In this document: positions 12,813 through 24,030 of the stretch, piece after piece
Layout of the letters: the number at the start of each line of letters is the position of its first letter
How positions within the stretch are numbered: the stretch's first letter is position 1
Assembly (NCBI GenBank): GCA_021234155.1
Contig: JAJEKV010000034.1
Span: forward strand, 14,060,671-14,124,670
Direction: 5' to 3'
Source: Isoetes taiwanensis
Lineage: Eukaryota > Streptophyta > Lycopodiopsida > Isoetales > Isoetaceae
DNA length: 64,000 nucleotides
Translations under genes and position numbers: made by a program
Notes under the pieces: generated by a model
Databases searched by the model: none
What the model was told of the DNA's origin: nothing
The model's input: only the letters and a program-made list of their open reading frames with translations

Positions 12813-13339
12813 CTCATCGCTGCAATTCTTCTAGGCTGGGTCACCAAAATATGGACGTCTGCACCAAAACCTTGTAGTTCAGCTTCTTCCAGTATAAATT
12901 GTGGAACCTAATAAATACACATCCCATCCAAAAATCATGTGGTGAACAAATACTGTTCTTTCCAGTCTCCAAGTTGGATGCAAACCTGTGTTGTCTTTCC
13001 AGAGCCCGTTTCACCTGTCAAAAGGGTCATGGGATTATTCCTGATTACATCCAATATTTCTTCACGCCTTATCCAGACAGGCAGGGATTGGCGTGCTCGA
13101 AGTTGTGCAGAGAATTCAGGAGATGACATCTTGTGTTTTGCATTTGTGTGTAACATAGCATTTGTTGCAGCAACTTCGTCCGTAGCCCCATTCATTACTT
13201 TCGCATCATGCGGGAGAATCTTTGTGCCAGCGGTGGTTGCTGGCTCTGATATTTTCTCAATAAGCACTGTGTGCAGAATATGTTCTATCATGGCAAGTTC
13301 ATTTTGTTGTAGATCAACAACGGCTGGATCCTCGTTTTG
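12813..13339 (-). pseudogene. DExH-box RNA helicase, first RecA motifs only (two exons)
   Basis: Two minus-strand exons, 13339-12986 and 12907-12813, join in phase across a short GT-AG intron. The first ends in LRARQSLPVWIRREEILDVI then LTGETGSGKTTQ, which is motif I (Walker A) of DEAH/DExH helicases of the DHX29/36/57 group. The second reads VPQFILEEAELQGFGADVHI then VTQPRRIAAM, which is motif Ia. These enzymes unwind RNA or RNP structure using ATP. The DEAH box, helicase C-terminal and OB-fold regions are missing: downstream DNA after the donor at 12812 runs straight into the DENN fragment. Upstream the exon begins at an acceptor right beside a palindromic element. The frame and splice sites are intact, so truncation rather than point decay disabled it. 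Confidence 0.8.
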
Positions 13340-13387
13340 CTATAAAATGAAACATGCCTTTATGGGGTAGATAACGCCCTGGTCAGA

Positions 13388-13514
13388 GGGCGTTATGGGA
13401 ATAAAATTCAAGGGCAATATGGCCATGGCCAAAATGGCGAGGGCGTGGGGGAGCACGCCCGAGCCATTTTGGCCATGACCATATTGCCCGAGAATTTTAT
13501 TCCCATTAACGCCC
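13388..13514. repeat. long imperfect palindrome (arms about 62 bp)
   Basis: The left arm starts GGGCGTTATGGGAATAAAAT and the right arm ends with its reverse complement (ATTTTATTCCCATTAACGCCC region). The arms match over about 60 bases with a handful of mismatches and meet near 13450 with almost no spacer. Transcribed, it would form a strong hairpin. Confidence 0.85.
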
Positions 13515-13531
13515 GAGGGCCAAGGCGTTAT

Positions 13532-13670
13532 CTTCCTTAACACCCTGCTCCGAGGGTGTTATGAGCCTTCGTGATAACGCCCTAGGGCGTTATGAGCCTT
13601 TGTGATAACGCCCTAGGGCATTATGACTGTTTTAGCCATAAAAAACCCAAGGAGCAGGGTGTTAAGGAAG
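13532..13670. repeat. second palindrome with internal 32-bp tandem palindromic units
   Basis: CTTCCTTAACACCCTGCTCC at 13532-13551 is a perfect 20-bp inverse of GGAGCAGGGTGTTAAGGAAG at 13651-13670. Between them, two tandem units each contain the palindrome ATAACGCCCTAGGGCGTTAT, the second with one change. It abuts the first palindrome and shares its GGGCGTTAT word. Confidence 0.85.
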
Positions 13671-13724
13671 GCAGAGGAAAATGCATGCCGTGCTACAAGC
13701 AAGAAGATGAGGAAAGGAGCCTCT

Positions 13725-13890
13725 CCGGTTAGCCGGTTTCGTGAGTGGCTGTTTAGCAACAAAAGCTACCGCCAGTTTACAGACTATAATCGGTTTTTAG
13801 CAGTCATCAACATATTCTGAGTATATTCCAGCATATACTCAGGATATGCCACAACCCCATACAAACGAGGGTTTGCCCCCCTAGGGGCAA
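13725..13890 (+). repeat. dispersed repeat copy 2, ends in a GC hairpin
   Basis: This matches the order of landmarks in 5930-6090, ending in GGGTTTGCCCCCCTAGGGGC plus AACCC. It lies immediately downstream of the palindromic cluster and may belong to the same mobile unit. Confidence 0.6.
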
Positions 13891-13899
13891 CCCAAAAAT

Positions 13900-15900
13900 A
13901 AAAAAAGTATTGACAACTTAAAAATTAACACATAAAACATCAAATACATCCAAAATATCAGGTACTTGATATCCATTTATTATAATAAAAAATCACAAAT
14001 CCCATAAACAACCACAACCAAAAAGTTCAAATTTTTTTGCCTCTATGCTCCTATTGTCTGTGTGTGCTCTCGTGTAAGCTTAGTGATTCTTTAGAGTTTC
14101 GCATAGTAGGGCTCTCACTTGGTTCATTTTCGTCCTAGACACACGTTGCTTCCACGTCGACACCCTCACCCTCACTCTCAACCATTCATCTTCAATCGCA
14201 GTCAAACATTCCTATAGGATGTCAAAAGTGTTGCGCAATAAAACTTGAAGATCATAAACATTCCTTCTGCATGCTTTGCCATTTCAGTAGCATTAAAAAC
14301 TAGACCATTCTCTATCTCTAGAACATTTTCCACTATCAACCTCTGTTTGCATTATCATGCTCTAGCAATCGCAACGAAGCTACTTTCTGACAATCTCCTT
14401 TCTTCATCCAAGCAACTTCTTGCAGAAGCCCTCCCATCAGCTTCCCTGCAAAAATTCATGTCAATGGTAATGATAGCAAAATTCACGGCTTCTTGTTTGA
14501 GGACTCTTCACTTGCAGCTGCTCTATCAGCCATCACTCTGAACCATCACTCTGAAGCTTGGCAATCGAGTCGAATTATGCTATTAGTCGATGTTTGAAGA
14601 AGGTTGATGTTTGATGCTGTGTTCCTTGCATCCATTTAAAAAGTTATTGCAACCTTTTAAAAAGTTGTGTTGGCCTTTTAAAAAATAGAAGGCCATTGCC
14701 TATTTTAGATTGTTGTTTATAAAATAATATCTATTTATCTTGTTTATAAAGTATGCCATGTTGTGAGCCTTTTTAAAAGCTGTGTTGGCCTTTAAAAAAA
14801 TAAATTAAAAATAAAAGGTCTTCGCCTATTTTACATTGCATCTTTTCCTTGTTTATGAAGCATGCGATGTTGTGGTGGCCTTTAAATTCATAAAAGACCT
14901 TTGTTTATTTTCGATGGATCTTTTTCTTCGAATAATGGTTTGCCACAAAAATCTTCTTCTTTTGACTAAAACTTTTTGTTCAACAAATGTTTTTGAAAAA
15001 AACATTTGCAAACGTTATGGAAACCTGTTATGGTTTGTAAAGATTACTTCTTTGTAGTGCATGGTTGGGTGCAATTACTCCATATTACATGTAAACTACA
15101 ATGTGGAATGATATTCTATGTAAAATGTTAGTTGTAAGTTCCTCTATTCAAGGTAAATGCAACGTATGCCATTCAACACCCTTGTCCAAACCTGTGTTGC
15201 CACCTGTCCTCAATTCCTTTTTAGGAATTCTAATCAAAATTGTTACTTGTTTTGTTGCGGCACTTGCATTTCATTTATGAAATTATAGTATACTTAAGAG
15301 TTTACATTCTTGAATTCTAATTTACTTGCATTCTGAGATCTTTCCTTGCATTTCGAGATTTTTACTGCTATCGCTTGCATTTTTCCCCACATTTTGCTTA
15401 AATTTGCAGAAGATTCTAAATTTACTAGCAGAGAAGTTAAACCCTGCTGAGACCAAAGTCACATGCAATAGTTTAGCTTTTCAACAGATCTGCATAAAAA
15501 TATCAACGAATCTGCATAAAAAGCACAAAAAATTGAAGCCAATACATTGGATTAAGCAGCAAATGAAATGAAATAAAACAAACATATACGTGCAATGCAT
15601 GCATGTTGAGCTCCTCTTTTACTAACACCATGCTAGGCACATGCTTACTTTCCTATGCGGCCACAAAGTCCTTTTCATATGAGAGGCTTATTTTTATTGT
15701 AACTATAGAAATAGAGCTTTTACATCTCTAGCAGTATCAAGACATATATAATCCAGAGTTCGATTTTTTATTTGTTGCTCCCTAACTATTTTTTCTGGGC
15801 CGCAATCCAATTTTGCATTCTTATGCCACGTTTTTTTTTGCAAGCAATCTGCTCCATCCAGCTTGCAAGGCAATGTTCGTGTCTAATAATCGGCATTGTC
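13900..15900. other. AT-rich intergenic DNA with degenerate tandem repeats
   Basis: No gene is visible. Between about 14630 and 14910 a degenerate unit containing TTTAAAAAGTTGTGTTGGCC and a following GCCTATTTTA block recurs about three times. The rest appears unique. Confidence 0.5.
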
Positions 15901-15910
15901 GTTTACCGAC

Positions 15911-16083
15911 TAGCAAGGCGATCTAATTCTTAGGCGCCATCCAGAGGGGAATTCCTTGGATTAGGTCGGATTGGATGGCAGCTGATCCGGCATTGCTGTT
16001 GCTAGCTAGCAAGGCGGTCTAATTCTTAGACGCCATCTGTAGGAATTCCTTGGATTAGGTCGGATTGGATGACAGTTGATCCG
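15911..16083 (+). repeat. two tandem ~96-bp units upstream of a TATA box
   Basis: Unit 1 (15911-15991) and unit 2 (16007-16087) share TAGCAAGGCG, TCTAATTCTTAG, AATTCCTTGGATTAGGTCGG and a GATCCG(G/A)C end, with only scattered changes. They sit just 5' of TATATAAG. Confidence 0.8.
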
Positions 16084-16091
16084 ACGACGAG

Positions 16092-16099
16092 GTATATAA
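16092..16099 (+). promoter_or_regulatory. candidate TATA box
   Basis: TATATAAG lies five bases after the second 96-bp unit and would place a start site near 16125. Plant core promoters and LTR U3 regions look like this. No coding frame follows on the plus strand, so it may be a remnant of a lost gene or an LTR. Confidence 0.4.
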
Positions 16100-17060
16100 G
16101 AAGAACAGGACCATGCATGTTTCTGAAATTCGCTTGGAATCGGCTGTGTACAAGTTAAATCTGTAAGTTCTTTCATCTTTCTTTGTTTTTTATGGAATAT
16201 TTCTCTTCATTCTGGCATTGAGATCCATGAATCTTCCCTAAAACTTGCTACCATGGCCGACTGTGAGCCTGTATGCCGACGCTGATAGGAAACTGAAAGT
16301 CCCAAACATTCCCGTTAAATCTAGCCCAGGCCGACTACTAGAACTGGCTGAGCGAGCAAATAATTGCAGAGAACTCTATAGCGCTGCTGGAATTGGCTAT
16401 GGCGACTGCAAATGAACTCCTGCCAGAAAAACCCACTGCCCGCCTTCTGCAAGAAAAAAAACACAGCCATAACATTAGCTTTATCTAACATGCTATAAAC
16501 GCACTTGAAATACAAATAAGCACCCTTTTTGATCAAATCTGGACACAACATATGAGAGGAAACAATGTTGCAGAAATGCTTTTTTAATGAGAATACAAAA
16601 GATATGATACATTATCCTTATCTCCTGTTTGCAGCCTCTTCATTTCTCATCCCCTTCTCTTAAAGGAATAAAATTTGGATGTTGCACACTTGCATTTTGA
16701 ATCCCACACACCAAGTTTCTTGATTATGATTTGGTCCAGATGAGCTGATTGTAACGTAGGAGGAGATGGCAAAAGCCTGATGCCAAAAGCCTCTCTACTT
16801 TATCCAAAATTATGAGACAGCTCATGGAAAAAAACATGTTAGCGTTGAGCATTATGGCTGCCTTAGATTCCACAAACCTTAAGTTCTGTTGTCCAAAGCA
16901 AGTCTGCATTAGAAACAAGTGTTACCCTCTGCCCCTTCAATATATTACATGTGCTAATCAGGGATCCAAAAGCCATAGCAGTTTTACCTGTCATTAAGCA
17001 AACTAGTCAGAGTGTGCCAGCATATACAAGCGTCGTGCAAGTAAGCAAAAACTTGCTTAC

Positions 17061-17310
17061 TTAGATTCCAACGGAGTCCAGTAGTTGTGGTGCTTGTGGA
17101 CGGATCACCAATAGGGATAATGCCACAATGTGGACCTTCAAAGACAGAATTTATAATTATCTCATGATCATGGTGCTTGGGAAGCAGACAAACCAAATTC
17201 TCGTCATTCACAAGCACGATTTGAAGATTGGGAAAAGAATGCAAAACGTTGAGATTTCCCATCTCATGGTCAAGCCTTCTGCCAAGTGCTCCTAAAACAA
17301 TTATTTTGAA
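17061..17310 (-). pseudogene. thiamin pyrophosphokinase exon, isolated
   Basis: One minus-strand exon with good GT-AG borders encodes IIVLGALGRRLDHEMGNLNV, then LVCLLPKHHDHEIIINSVFE, GPHCGIIPIGDPSTSTTTTG and LRWNL. This matches the middle of plant thiamin pyrophosphokinase, which transfers pyrophosphate from ATP to thiamin in the cytosol; the GALG-R-DHEMGN motif forms part of the active site. Flanking exons, including the DxxxTD substrate segment upstream and the GGL-STSN end downstream, are not recognisable within several hundred bases. The frame is fully open, so I infer either a gene with very large introns reaching outside visible homology or, more likely, a lone captured or left-over exon. 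Confidence 0.75.
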
Positions 17311-17329
17311 CTGCATAAAGACATGCTAA

Positions 17330-19090
17330 CGTTTATGATTTGGTATGAGACCACTAATTAACCCAGATATGAGCCATCTATTCACCTTTTCTTGCCTAAG
17401 CCCAAATTCTGAAGCTCCTCCATTGTTAGTAGTCAAAAGTGATCCCAACAGCTCCGTTCTCAATATCAGAAAACGTTGGGCTTTAATTATTGATTCTGCA
17501 GCATATTTACCACAGAGAGACAAATATTGATTACTCGCCCATCAATAAGATGATGATTCCAAAACTTAACAAGCATCAGCATAAAGCACTTGTCCCATAT
17601 AAATGCCTAAATAACTTTGATCTTTGTGTACTGAAGAGATTAAATTCTAGGAATAAAAGACTTACAGTAGTGATATTTGGATCATTATCGTTTGCAATTC
17701 TCTAGGAAGTTGGAGAACCATAAGCAAGAGTGTGATAGGCTGCTACATCAGAAACTATAAGCATGAACCCATAGACTATAAAATTTTTCGCTTTTTCTTC
17801 TTGATTATGACCTGTATTACCGTATGAGTCCCTTAACCCCATCTTAATTGCATTCCACTACCAGTAAAGGTGTTCGAAAGTGAGCACTGCACCTAAATAT
17901 AGGCAACTCCAGTCCAGTTTAGGCACACACACTTTCAACATTAAATGGATAAGGGTCTGAATAGAATAAATTCTGTATATTGAAATGTATATTGAAAGTG
18001 TTCTATAAATTATATCATTCTGAACATACCTTCAACATTAAATGGATAAGGATCTGAATAGAATAAATTCTGTATATTGAAAATGTTCTATGAATTATAT
18101 CATTGTTGTGAATGTATGATTGTGACGTTACTTTTTTTTCTTTTTAAATTGTTGAGAATTGAAAGTTGATGTTCTAGATTTGGGATAAGTCTCTAGGGCT
18201 GAGTCGCAACGGTCCTCCCCATTAGTATAAATTGATAAGGATCCATTGCTATGAAACATCCCGATGCCAACAATAATATGCACCTGAAACAGTAGCCCAG
18301 ATCACGCTGCTAAAAACACCCAGCCCAGATCTTTTATCTGTTGTGGTTTTTTAAGTATGCCCATAACATTAAACAGTTATGTCGTTATGTAATGCTATTC
18401 TCCAAACCTACAGTCGGACGATAATATTGAAGGGTTGTGCCCTCCGTATGTAATCATATTCTACAATTGAATGACCTTATTCAAAAAAATGAAGAGTGGG
18501 AGTTAATGTAGATATGGGCTTAAACTTTGATATTAAGTAACAACGATTGTCCATTCCAAGAAGTGCTAGGCTGGTGGGCATGGGCCACACCATATGTTTT
18601 TTAGGAACCAAGTCTTGCCAAAAACTCCATTGCTGAGCAAGCATTGCACCATGTTCGGTTCCAAACCTATGATTTGGCAATAGCAATAATAACACATTAC
18701 TTAGCAAGCATAAATAGCAAAGTTATATAATGCATTCATTCAAAAAGTGCTAGGATGTTAGGATATCTCAAATTCCAATACACACATCACATGTTCCATC
18801 TAATGGGATTGAGGTAAAAACTATTTACTTCAACTGTAGTTAATGGCACAACATACATGCTCTCTCTTTTAGCTATTGGTGTATAGTTAACATTTAATTT
18901 GTGTTATATATTCCTCATGCATACGGAGTGTATTGAGATTATTAATCATTTGTGTTTTAGTCGGCCTTTGCTATTGGATGACATAAGATTGGAAAAAGGA
19001 ATGTAAACAAAGCATTATCAAGTATATTACTATCCTACACTTTTTGTAGGGCGTGGAAATTCTCGTCTATTAGATAGCACTGACCTAAAG
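17330..19090. other. intergenic DNA between the kinase exon and the Helitron
   Basis: No coding region is supported. A tandem duplication at 17933-18105 repeats TTCAACATTAAATGGATAAG followed by TAGAATAAATTCTGTATATT. Confidence 0.5.
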
Positions 19091-19099
19091 TGAACGGCC

Positions 19100-22000
19100 A
19101 TGGATGATAGCAATATGATTGCACAAAGGGATCTAGCCGAGAGATATAGGGAGAGAGGACGACATAGAGAGAGAGATCGCTATGCAAATATGACTGAGGA
19201 TGATAGAGAGAAGATACGAGAAAGAGCTAGAGAGCGTGCAAGACAACGTTGTGCTAGAATAATAGAAGAGAGAAATGCAGAACATAGAGATGCAGTTGTG
19301 AGTCAGCAAAATGGTACTACAAATTTGAATAGTTCGTTGAAGGGAGTACGGAAGGGCAAAATGTGCGTGATAGGAAAAAGAGGGGACAGTACGCGAGCTT
19401 ACCCGAGGAGGACAGGGTCAGGATACGTGGTAAAAGAGTAGAATGCCACATTAATTTATCCGCGGAGCATAGGGACAGAGAGACAGGGAATGCCATGCAG
19501 AGCTCTCTGAGGATGATAGAGTGAGAATGCGGCAAAGACAGGTAGAACGCTATGCACAGCTATCTGAGGATGATAGAGAGAGCATAAGGCAAAAAGAGGT
19601 AGAACGTTATGCAAGCTTGACTGGACATGATGGATTTAGAATGAGACAAAGGGCTAGAGAGCGTTCAGGACAACCCCTCTCTATACCCTCACAGAGGGAT
19701 GCAGCCTTTCGAACCATGCATATCATACCAACATCCTCAACCCAAACACAAATTGAAGCAAATGGTACATATGGGGATGTAACATCAGGAGCTTCTGCAC
19801 ATTGGCAAGCTCGTGCACATGATATGAATTTGGCTATACGTCAAAATTATGTGATGTGCTCTTGGAATAAGACGTGCACACATTGCCAAATTCCACTGCT
19901 CAATGTTGAGCACGATGGGTTCTGTTGCAATAAGGGAAAGTGGTTATTACCACCACTACCCCCTTTGCCCATGGCACTGAACAACCTGTATAACATGAAA
20001 GAGTTTGCTGAGGTAGAGAGAAAAATAAATAAACTATTCTGTTTCAGTGTACTAGGAGTTAGCGGTGGGTTTGTCAATTTAGACTTCCCGTCTTCGGTAA
20101 CCATTAGAGACGAACATATCACCGATTACGGTCCACATCGGAGTCAGGGCATCCAATACATTGGTATCAATGGGTTGCTATTCTCGGGTCAATTCTTGAT
20201 CAAGTAAATCCATTTATCCAAAACCTTCGAACCATGGAAAGTATGCGTCTACCATCAGCATATATTACAATTCAAGTAGTAGTTGATTGCCGCCATTGCG
20301 GATGCCAGTAACACAGTCGATCTCGCTCCTCGGATAGCTGGCTTTTGGGTTTGTAACAAAGGGGAGCCAACCTTTATGAACATCCTTGACCCTATGTTTG
20401 AACCATTGCAATTATGTCCACTTTTTTTTCCACATGGAACTATTGGTTGGGGACTTGGGAATGAACATGGTCTCACACAATTGTAATGGTATAGGTCTAG
20501 ATTGCTACATGAGGAACGGTTTCTTCAATTAGGTCGTTTGTGTGGAGAATATTTAGTTGACATGTATTCTAGGGTTGAGGATGCTCGTCTAAACTACTTC
20601 AGAATGCCAGCATTTCGGAATAGAAGAGTACAATATGTTGAGGACTATGCCGAACGAGAAAACAATGCTCAAAATGACGTCATTTTACCATCATCCTTCT
20701 TAGGATGTCAGAGATGGTGTTCTGTGCAAGTCGCTGATGCATTGGCACTATCTAGGTCAAAAGGTCGCCCAACGTTATTCATCACCATGACTACAAATAC
20801 GAATTGGCCAGAAATACGAGTCAGACTCAAGATAGGATTCAGCTTCTGTACCATCATCGTTAGGCAATGGACATGGAACAATCGCAGAATCCTCATTAAT
20901 GAACAATGATCAAAGAGAATATCCATGAACCAATCATCAACACATGGAACATCTAAACAAGCCACTAGGCGGCCTGCTAGGGATAAAATACAGGATTATT
21001 TGAGAGCACGTTATCTATCAGCAACAGAAGCGGCATGGAGAACAATGTCATATGAAATAACAAATAAGTCTCCTACCATCAAATGCCTACCTTTGCATCT
21101 GCCACATCCTAACACAAGGTCATTGCTAGATCGATATTTCTTATTTCCACTAGACCTCGAGTTTGATACCTTCACATATATCCAATACTATGAACAATAT
21201 ACCTTGACGGTATACAAGCCATGTAGAACAAGAGCGAGAGGGGTTCACGAGGAGTATAGTGAAGAGAAGGGTCAGGCAACTAGTTGTATGTAGGATACGA
21301 TTACTATTGCCTCGGGTAGGAGAAGCATTCTACTTGAGACAAATTCTCCTACATCGCCCTGTGAGGACATGGGATCAGTTGAAAATTGTCAATGAACAAC
21401 AATATGAAACGTGCCAGCAAGCTGCAGAGGCAGAAGGGTTACTCGCAGCACATAATGAGGCAGCGCTAGTCATGGAAGAAGATGTATCCTTATCGCTAAG
21501 TCCCACACAACTACGGTTTCTTGTTGCCATGCTACTGCTTGATCAAGGTCCAACAATTGAGCTATGGACTAGATTCAAAATACAGATAAGTGTGGATTTA
21601 CTAGATGAATATCCAAATGATGATATGATTGCGTTCAATGAATCACTTCATTTAATCAACAACATTCTAACACAACACAATACTAGCATCATGGCATTTG
21701 GTCTTCAATTACATCCTTGTCTTGGAAGAAACGTCATCCACGAATTGCAAAAATTTTTTGACCATGCAAGATATTTAGATACTGTGATGCAAATGACGAG
21801 CATAATGAATAATGACCAACAAAAGATATATGACTTCATTCATGAATGGTTAGAATCACGAGAAAGCACCCAACCGTTGTTCATCGATGGGAAAGCCGGT
21901 AGAGAAAAGACATTCCTACTGAAGTGCATATGCCTATCCATACGAGGCAACCAAGGTATAGTCCTCCCATGTGGTACAACAACATTAGCAGCTCTCCAAT

Positions 22001-23210
22001 ACCCAGGAGGACGAACGACCCACTCATTGTTCTAAATTCCTGTCGAAGAAAACAATTCAGGATTATACTCAATGATAGAACATGATTCTGGTATAGCAGA
22101 ATTGCTCATTGCAACTAAGGTCATTATTTGGGATGAATTCCCAATGGCCAATAAAGCTGTCATAGAAAGTGCCCATCATCTGTTGCAACGATTGTGCGGG
22201 AACATTCTTCCGTTCGGTGGTAAACACTTCATCGCCTCTGGAGATTTCAGACAGGTAGCCCCTGTTGTCAAGGGAGGAGGGAGAAATGCAACATATACTG
22301 CATCAATAAAATCCCACACTCTGGCAAAGTTTTCATGTGTTTAGATTAGAACAACCAATACGCAATGCACGAGATCCTGAACTAATGCTATTTGTTGATC
22401 GTATAGGAGAGAATTGGGAAGAATCCACAGTCTCACTAGATATCTTCAACACAACTTCGAGCGTAGAAAATAGTGTTGAGTTTCTCTATCCATGTAACAT
22501 CCTTCAAGACTCAGCACTATGCAAAAAGCGTAACTTTTTTGTCCCCAATCAACAAGAGCGTCGATAATATCAATGGTCGCGTTCTTAATAGACTTTGTAC
22601 TTATGAAAAATCATATTATAGCCATGATCACATCACCAAACAAGATGAGATCATACATGACCATCCTTATGCGAGATCAAATTTCTTAAATAACTTCACC
22701 CATTCTGGAATACCTAACCACGAATTAAAGCTTAAAGTAGGCGCTATATGTCACATTATGAAACGATTAGACTTAGAAAAAGGTTTAGTAAAAAATGCAA
22801 GAGTTATGGTCGTTTACGCAAAATTCGTGATGGTAAACGTATTAGATGATACAGCTCAAGAGAATGCATGCACATACCCATACTCTAGAACAGACTTCTT
22901 TTATCAACCAGAGAATCGGCCCTGGACCATACATAGACGGCAGTTACCCCTCCGATTATCCTCCTCAACTACTTTTAACAGCTGTCAAGGATTAACATTG
23001 GACCGTGTAGTTATCGACTTACGTACCGATGTATTCGCACACGGCCAATTATACACCGTGCTTAGTCGCATGCAGACAAGAGAAGATGCGCTCATCTTAC
23101 TTTCACCAGAAAACACTATGAAGCATGCTAAGAACGTGGTTTATAAAGAGTTGCTATGTTTATCTTGTATGCTCTCCCTCAATCTTTTTCTACACAGGTC
23201 TCGTAAGAAA
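19100..23210 (+). mobile_element. decayed Helitron (RepHel-type) with Rep core deleted
   Basis: Plus-strand frames spell a plant Helitron protein in order. First comes an Arg-rich amino end with repeated YAxLTEDDRExxR units (19100-19680). A Cys-rich block CTHCQ and CC-GKW-LPPLPP follows (19860-19980). The Helitron_like_N region has YLVDMYSRVEDARLNYFRMP and VILPSSFLGCQRW (20500-20830). Next is ARYLSATEAAWR (21000-21050), then GEAFYLRQILLHRP (21310-21360). The Pif1-type helicase has motif I as DGKAGREKTFLLK, motif II as WDEFP, ASGDFRQVAPV, LEQPIRNARDPEL, and TFNSCQGLTLDRVVIDL with LYTVLSRMQTREDA near the end (22970-23100). Stops and frameshifts separate most blocks (for example at 20475, 20907, 21293, 22033 and 22342). 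The stretch from NWPEIR to the ARYLS block, which normally carries the HUH motif and catalytic tyrosines, is reduced to about 60 residues without them. Termini were not identified. It is non-autonomous and dead as a coding unit. Confidence 0.88.
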
Positions 23211-23478
23211 ATGATAAGAATTAAGCTTCGAATAAGGTACGTACTCTCCAACTTTTACAGTTATCGCATGCACGTTTCTTTGACCATTCCTTGCAGGTGC
23301 ACATAACTTCTCCAGCATTCTTCTGCAAATGACGTTATCACATACAAAAAATTGGAGTTGTCCATATACGGTACGTTAATATAATAAAAGAAGGGGGAAA
23401 AAAAATCCCTTTTTAGCCCGTACTATAGATGACGTGCTATTCAATTACCATGGGATTCCCCTTATGCATCTTTTTTTT

Positions 23479-23510
<32 letters not shown>

Positions 23511-23550
23511 GGGGAGGGAGGGAGGGAGAGTCAACACCCGAAATTATAAC

Positions 23551-23642
23551 CATCGCGGTGGCAGCCTAGTGGTCAAGCTATTGGTAATGGGCGACCTCCA
23601 TCCAGGCCCAAAACCCACAGACTATCATGGGATGCATAAAAA
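23551..23642 (+). repeat. tRNA-like repeat unit 1
   Basis: The unit contains CATCGCGGTGGCAGCCTAGT, GGTCAAGCTATTGGTAATGG, GCGACCTCCA and CCAGGCCCAAAACCCAC. The CTAGTGGTCAAGC block resembles the D-arm (A box) of tRNA-Ser/Leu. It could be a SINE head. Confidence 0.6.
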
Positions 23643-23781
<139 letters not shown>

Positions 23782-23799
23782 AATAATGAAAGTAATGTT

Positions 23800-23893
23800 C
23801 ATCGCAATGATAGTCTAGTGGTGAAGCTATTGGTAATGGGCGATCTCCACCCAGGCTCAAAACCCACTGACTCTCATCGGATGCATATAAAAG
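23800..23893 (+). repeat. tRNA-like repeat unit 2
   Basis: This is a diverged copy of the unit at 23551, with TAGTCTAGTGGTGAAGCTAT and CCAGGCTCAAAACCCACTGA preserved. Confidence 0.6.
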
Positions 23894-23935
23894 AAAAGGA
23901 AGAATGGGGGGAGGGGGGTTAATAAGAAGAACATT

Positions 23936-24030
23936 CATCGCGGTGACATTCTAGTGGTAAAGCCATTGGTAATGGGCGATTTCCACCCAGGCCCAAAACC
24001 CACTGACTGTCATGACTGTCATCGGATGCT
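23936..24030 (+). repeat. tRNA-like repeat unit 3
   Basis: This is the third copy, with CTAGTGGTAAAGCCATTGG and CCAGGCCCAAAACCCACTGA. The three copies are head to tail and separated by simple or low-complexity sequence. Confidence 0.6.

Noticed and set aside
23290-23460. Helitron 3' terminus with hairpin and CTRR
   Set aside because: I found no convincing stem followed by CTRR after the helicase, so the Helitron ends are left open.
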